A stretch of 6,297 nucleotides of DNA from Alcaligenaceae bacterium (GTDB taxonomy: Bacteria; Pseudomonadota; Gammaproteobacteria; Burkholderiales; Burkholderiaceae), in the NCBI GenBank assembly GCA_947445495.1, contig CANFEI010000083.1, forward strand, positions 1-6,297, written 5' to 3'. Numbering within the stretch: the stretch's first letter is position 1; the number at the start of each line of letters is the position of its first letter. The notes beneath the pieces were generated by a model that made no database searches, was not told where the DNA came from, and saw only the letters and a program-made list of their open reading frames with translations. The position numbers and the translations under genes are program-made. This document shows, piece by piece, positions 5,731-6,297 of the stretch.

Positions 5731-5961
5731 AAAATAAACTTTCTTATTGAAACTACCTAAAGCGCCCCCATTTGTCAGGGTATTGCAATTTGTGTCTGCT
5801 AAGCTCAAGGCACTAAGTATTTTTGCCAACTAGGGGTATAAACCCCCAGTCTAGAATGTTTGCCCCTTGGCGTGGGCTGTGCTGTAATCCCGCCTTGCCT
5901 TGAAGTCTAGGCTTGTTCCGGTGCCTGATGCACCCTTTCCGTTTTTGAAGTTAATCCGCTC
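5713..5961. other. xerC-cobW intergenic region
   Basis: This 249-nt region has no convincing gene. It starts very AT-rich (to about 5760). It carries the two palindromes listed separately, the 8-bp palindrome ATTGCAAT (around 5782-5789), a repeated AGTCTAG (5848-5854 and 5904-5910), and a GGTGC-CTGAT-GCACC hairpin (5920-5934) followed by CTTTCCGTTTTTG, which could act as a weak terminator or attenuator just before the cobW-family gene. I found no cobalamin riboswitch B12 box (GCCACTG) and no convincing Zur-like palindrome. Confidence 0.7.
5833..5846. promoter_or_regulatory. GGGGTATAAACCCC palindrome upstream of the cobW-family gene
   Basis: GGGGT and ACCCC pair perfectly around ATAA, and CTAG tetranucleotides flank both sides. 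It sits about 115 nt before the G3E GTPase start. It could be an operator, or an RNA hairpin if transcription begins upstream. The central TATAAA resembles a -10 box, but no -35 box lies at a suitable distance. Confidence 0.3.
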
Positions 5962-6297
5962 ATGAATTCCCCAAGCAGTTTGGACAAAATGGTCCCCGTC
6001 ACAATCCTCACCGGCTTTCTCGGTGCAGGTAAAACGACCCTCCTCAAACGCATCCTGACCGAATATCACGGCAAGCGCATCGCCGTGATCGAGAATGAAT
6101 TCGGGCCAGAAAGCATCGACAACGACTTGCTCGTCCAAGATCAGGACGAAGAAATCATCGAGCTGTCGAACGGTTGCGTGTGCTGCACAGTGCGCGGCGA
6201 CTTAATGCGCACGCTGAACGATCTACGCAAACGTCGTCAGGCAGGCGATCTGAACTTCGAGCGCGTCATTATTCAAACGACTGGCATGGCTAACCCA
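5962..6297 (+). CDS. CobW/G3E-family GTPase (metallochaperone-like), 3' partial
   Basis: 112 codons are visible before the window ends. The protein begins with PVTILTGFLGAGKTTLLKRIL, containing the Walker A/G1 motif GFLGAGKTT (residues 18-26). ENEFGPESIDN (44-54) follows, then the metal-binding CxCC motif in NGCVCC (C72, C74, C75) of the type seen in YjiA, YeiR and CobW. These GTPases are thought to deliver metals, often zinc, to client proteins. The family's G3 motif is normally ExxG (as in ETTG), but here it reads QTTG at 105-108 (CAA codon at 6274). I list the ATG at 5962, with GAAG 11 nt upstream. The ATG at 5989, preceded by GGAC, is an alternative start and would begin MVPVTILTG. The gene is not obviously in the xerC transcript, being 249 nt away. 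Confidence 0.93.
   Translation, partial: MNSPSSLDKMVPVTILTGFLGAGKTTLLKRILTEYHGKRIAVIENEFGPESIDNDLLVQDQDEEIIELSNGCVCCTVRGDLMRTLNDLRKRRQAGDLNFERVIIQTTGMANP

Noticed and set aside
5713..5961. Cobalamin riboswitch upstream of the CobW-family gene.
   Set aside because: No B12 box (GCCACTG) or other conserved core was found, and the region lacks the expected architecture.
5851..6138. Minus-strand open frame of about 95 codons opposite the cobW-family gene.
   Set aside because: It lies antisense to a gene with clear Walker A and CxCC motifs, has no recognisable domain and is best explained as a shadow of codon bias.

Overview
The window is ordinary chromosomal DNA of a betaproteobacterium, most likely of the order Burkholderiales and possibly near Alcaligenaceae. 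I infer this from protein character (the XerC, DapF and DUF484 sequences) and from gene order (metK next to dapF-DUF484-xerC, with a CobW-family GTPase beyond). No taxonomic search was possible. No rRNA, tRNA, insertion sequence, prophage or CRISPR array was seen.

Layout. Positions 1-1402 (+): the 3' part of a carboxymuconolactone-decarboxylase-family gene whose product ends in a histone-H1-like lysine/alanine tail, overlapped by 4 nt by a beta-hydroxyacid dehydrogenase gene. Positions 1403-1450: a strong hairpin flanked by T-runs on both strands, which separates this operon from the convergent pair metK-DUF1289 (minus strand, 2806 down to 1449; the two genes share one base). Positions 2807-3118: a 312-nt divergent intergenic region holding an AT-rich promoter-like island, a perfect 7-bp inverted repeat, a tandem 10-bp repeat and a possible Shine-Dalgarno-sequestering structure in the metK leader. 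Positions 3119-5712 (+): dapF, a DUF484 gene and xerC, a compact operon-like trio. Positions 5713-5961: an AT-rich to mixed intergenic region with several short palindromes. Positions 5962-6297 (+): the start of a CobW/G3E GTPase gene cut by the window end.

How the genes work together. MetK makes S-adenosylmethionine. DapF makes meso-diaminopimelate for lysine and peptidoglycan. XerC resolves chromosome dimers. DUF484 is a GAF-like protein of unknown role that travels with dapF and xerC, as yigA does in E. coli. The first two genes look like a small catabolic or accessory pair whose substrate cannot be read from the sequence.

Most worth checking: the H1-like tail on a small metabolic enzyme; the leader of metK, where a segment identical to the 16S rRNA anti-Shine-Dalgarno tail can pair either upstream or with the metK ribosome binding site; and the CobW-type GTPase, in which the glutamate of the diagnostic G3 motif (ExxG) is replaced by glutamine. 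None of these amounts to a clear new system. They are specific, testable oddities in an otherwise housekeeping region.
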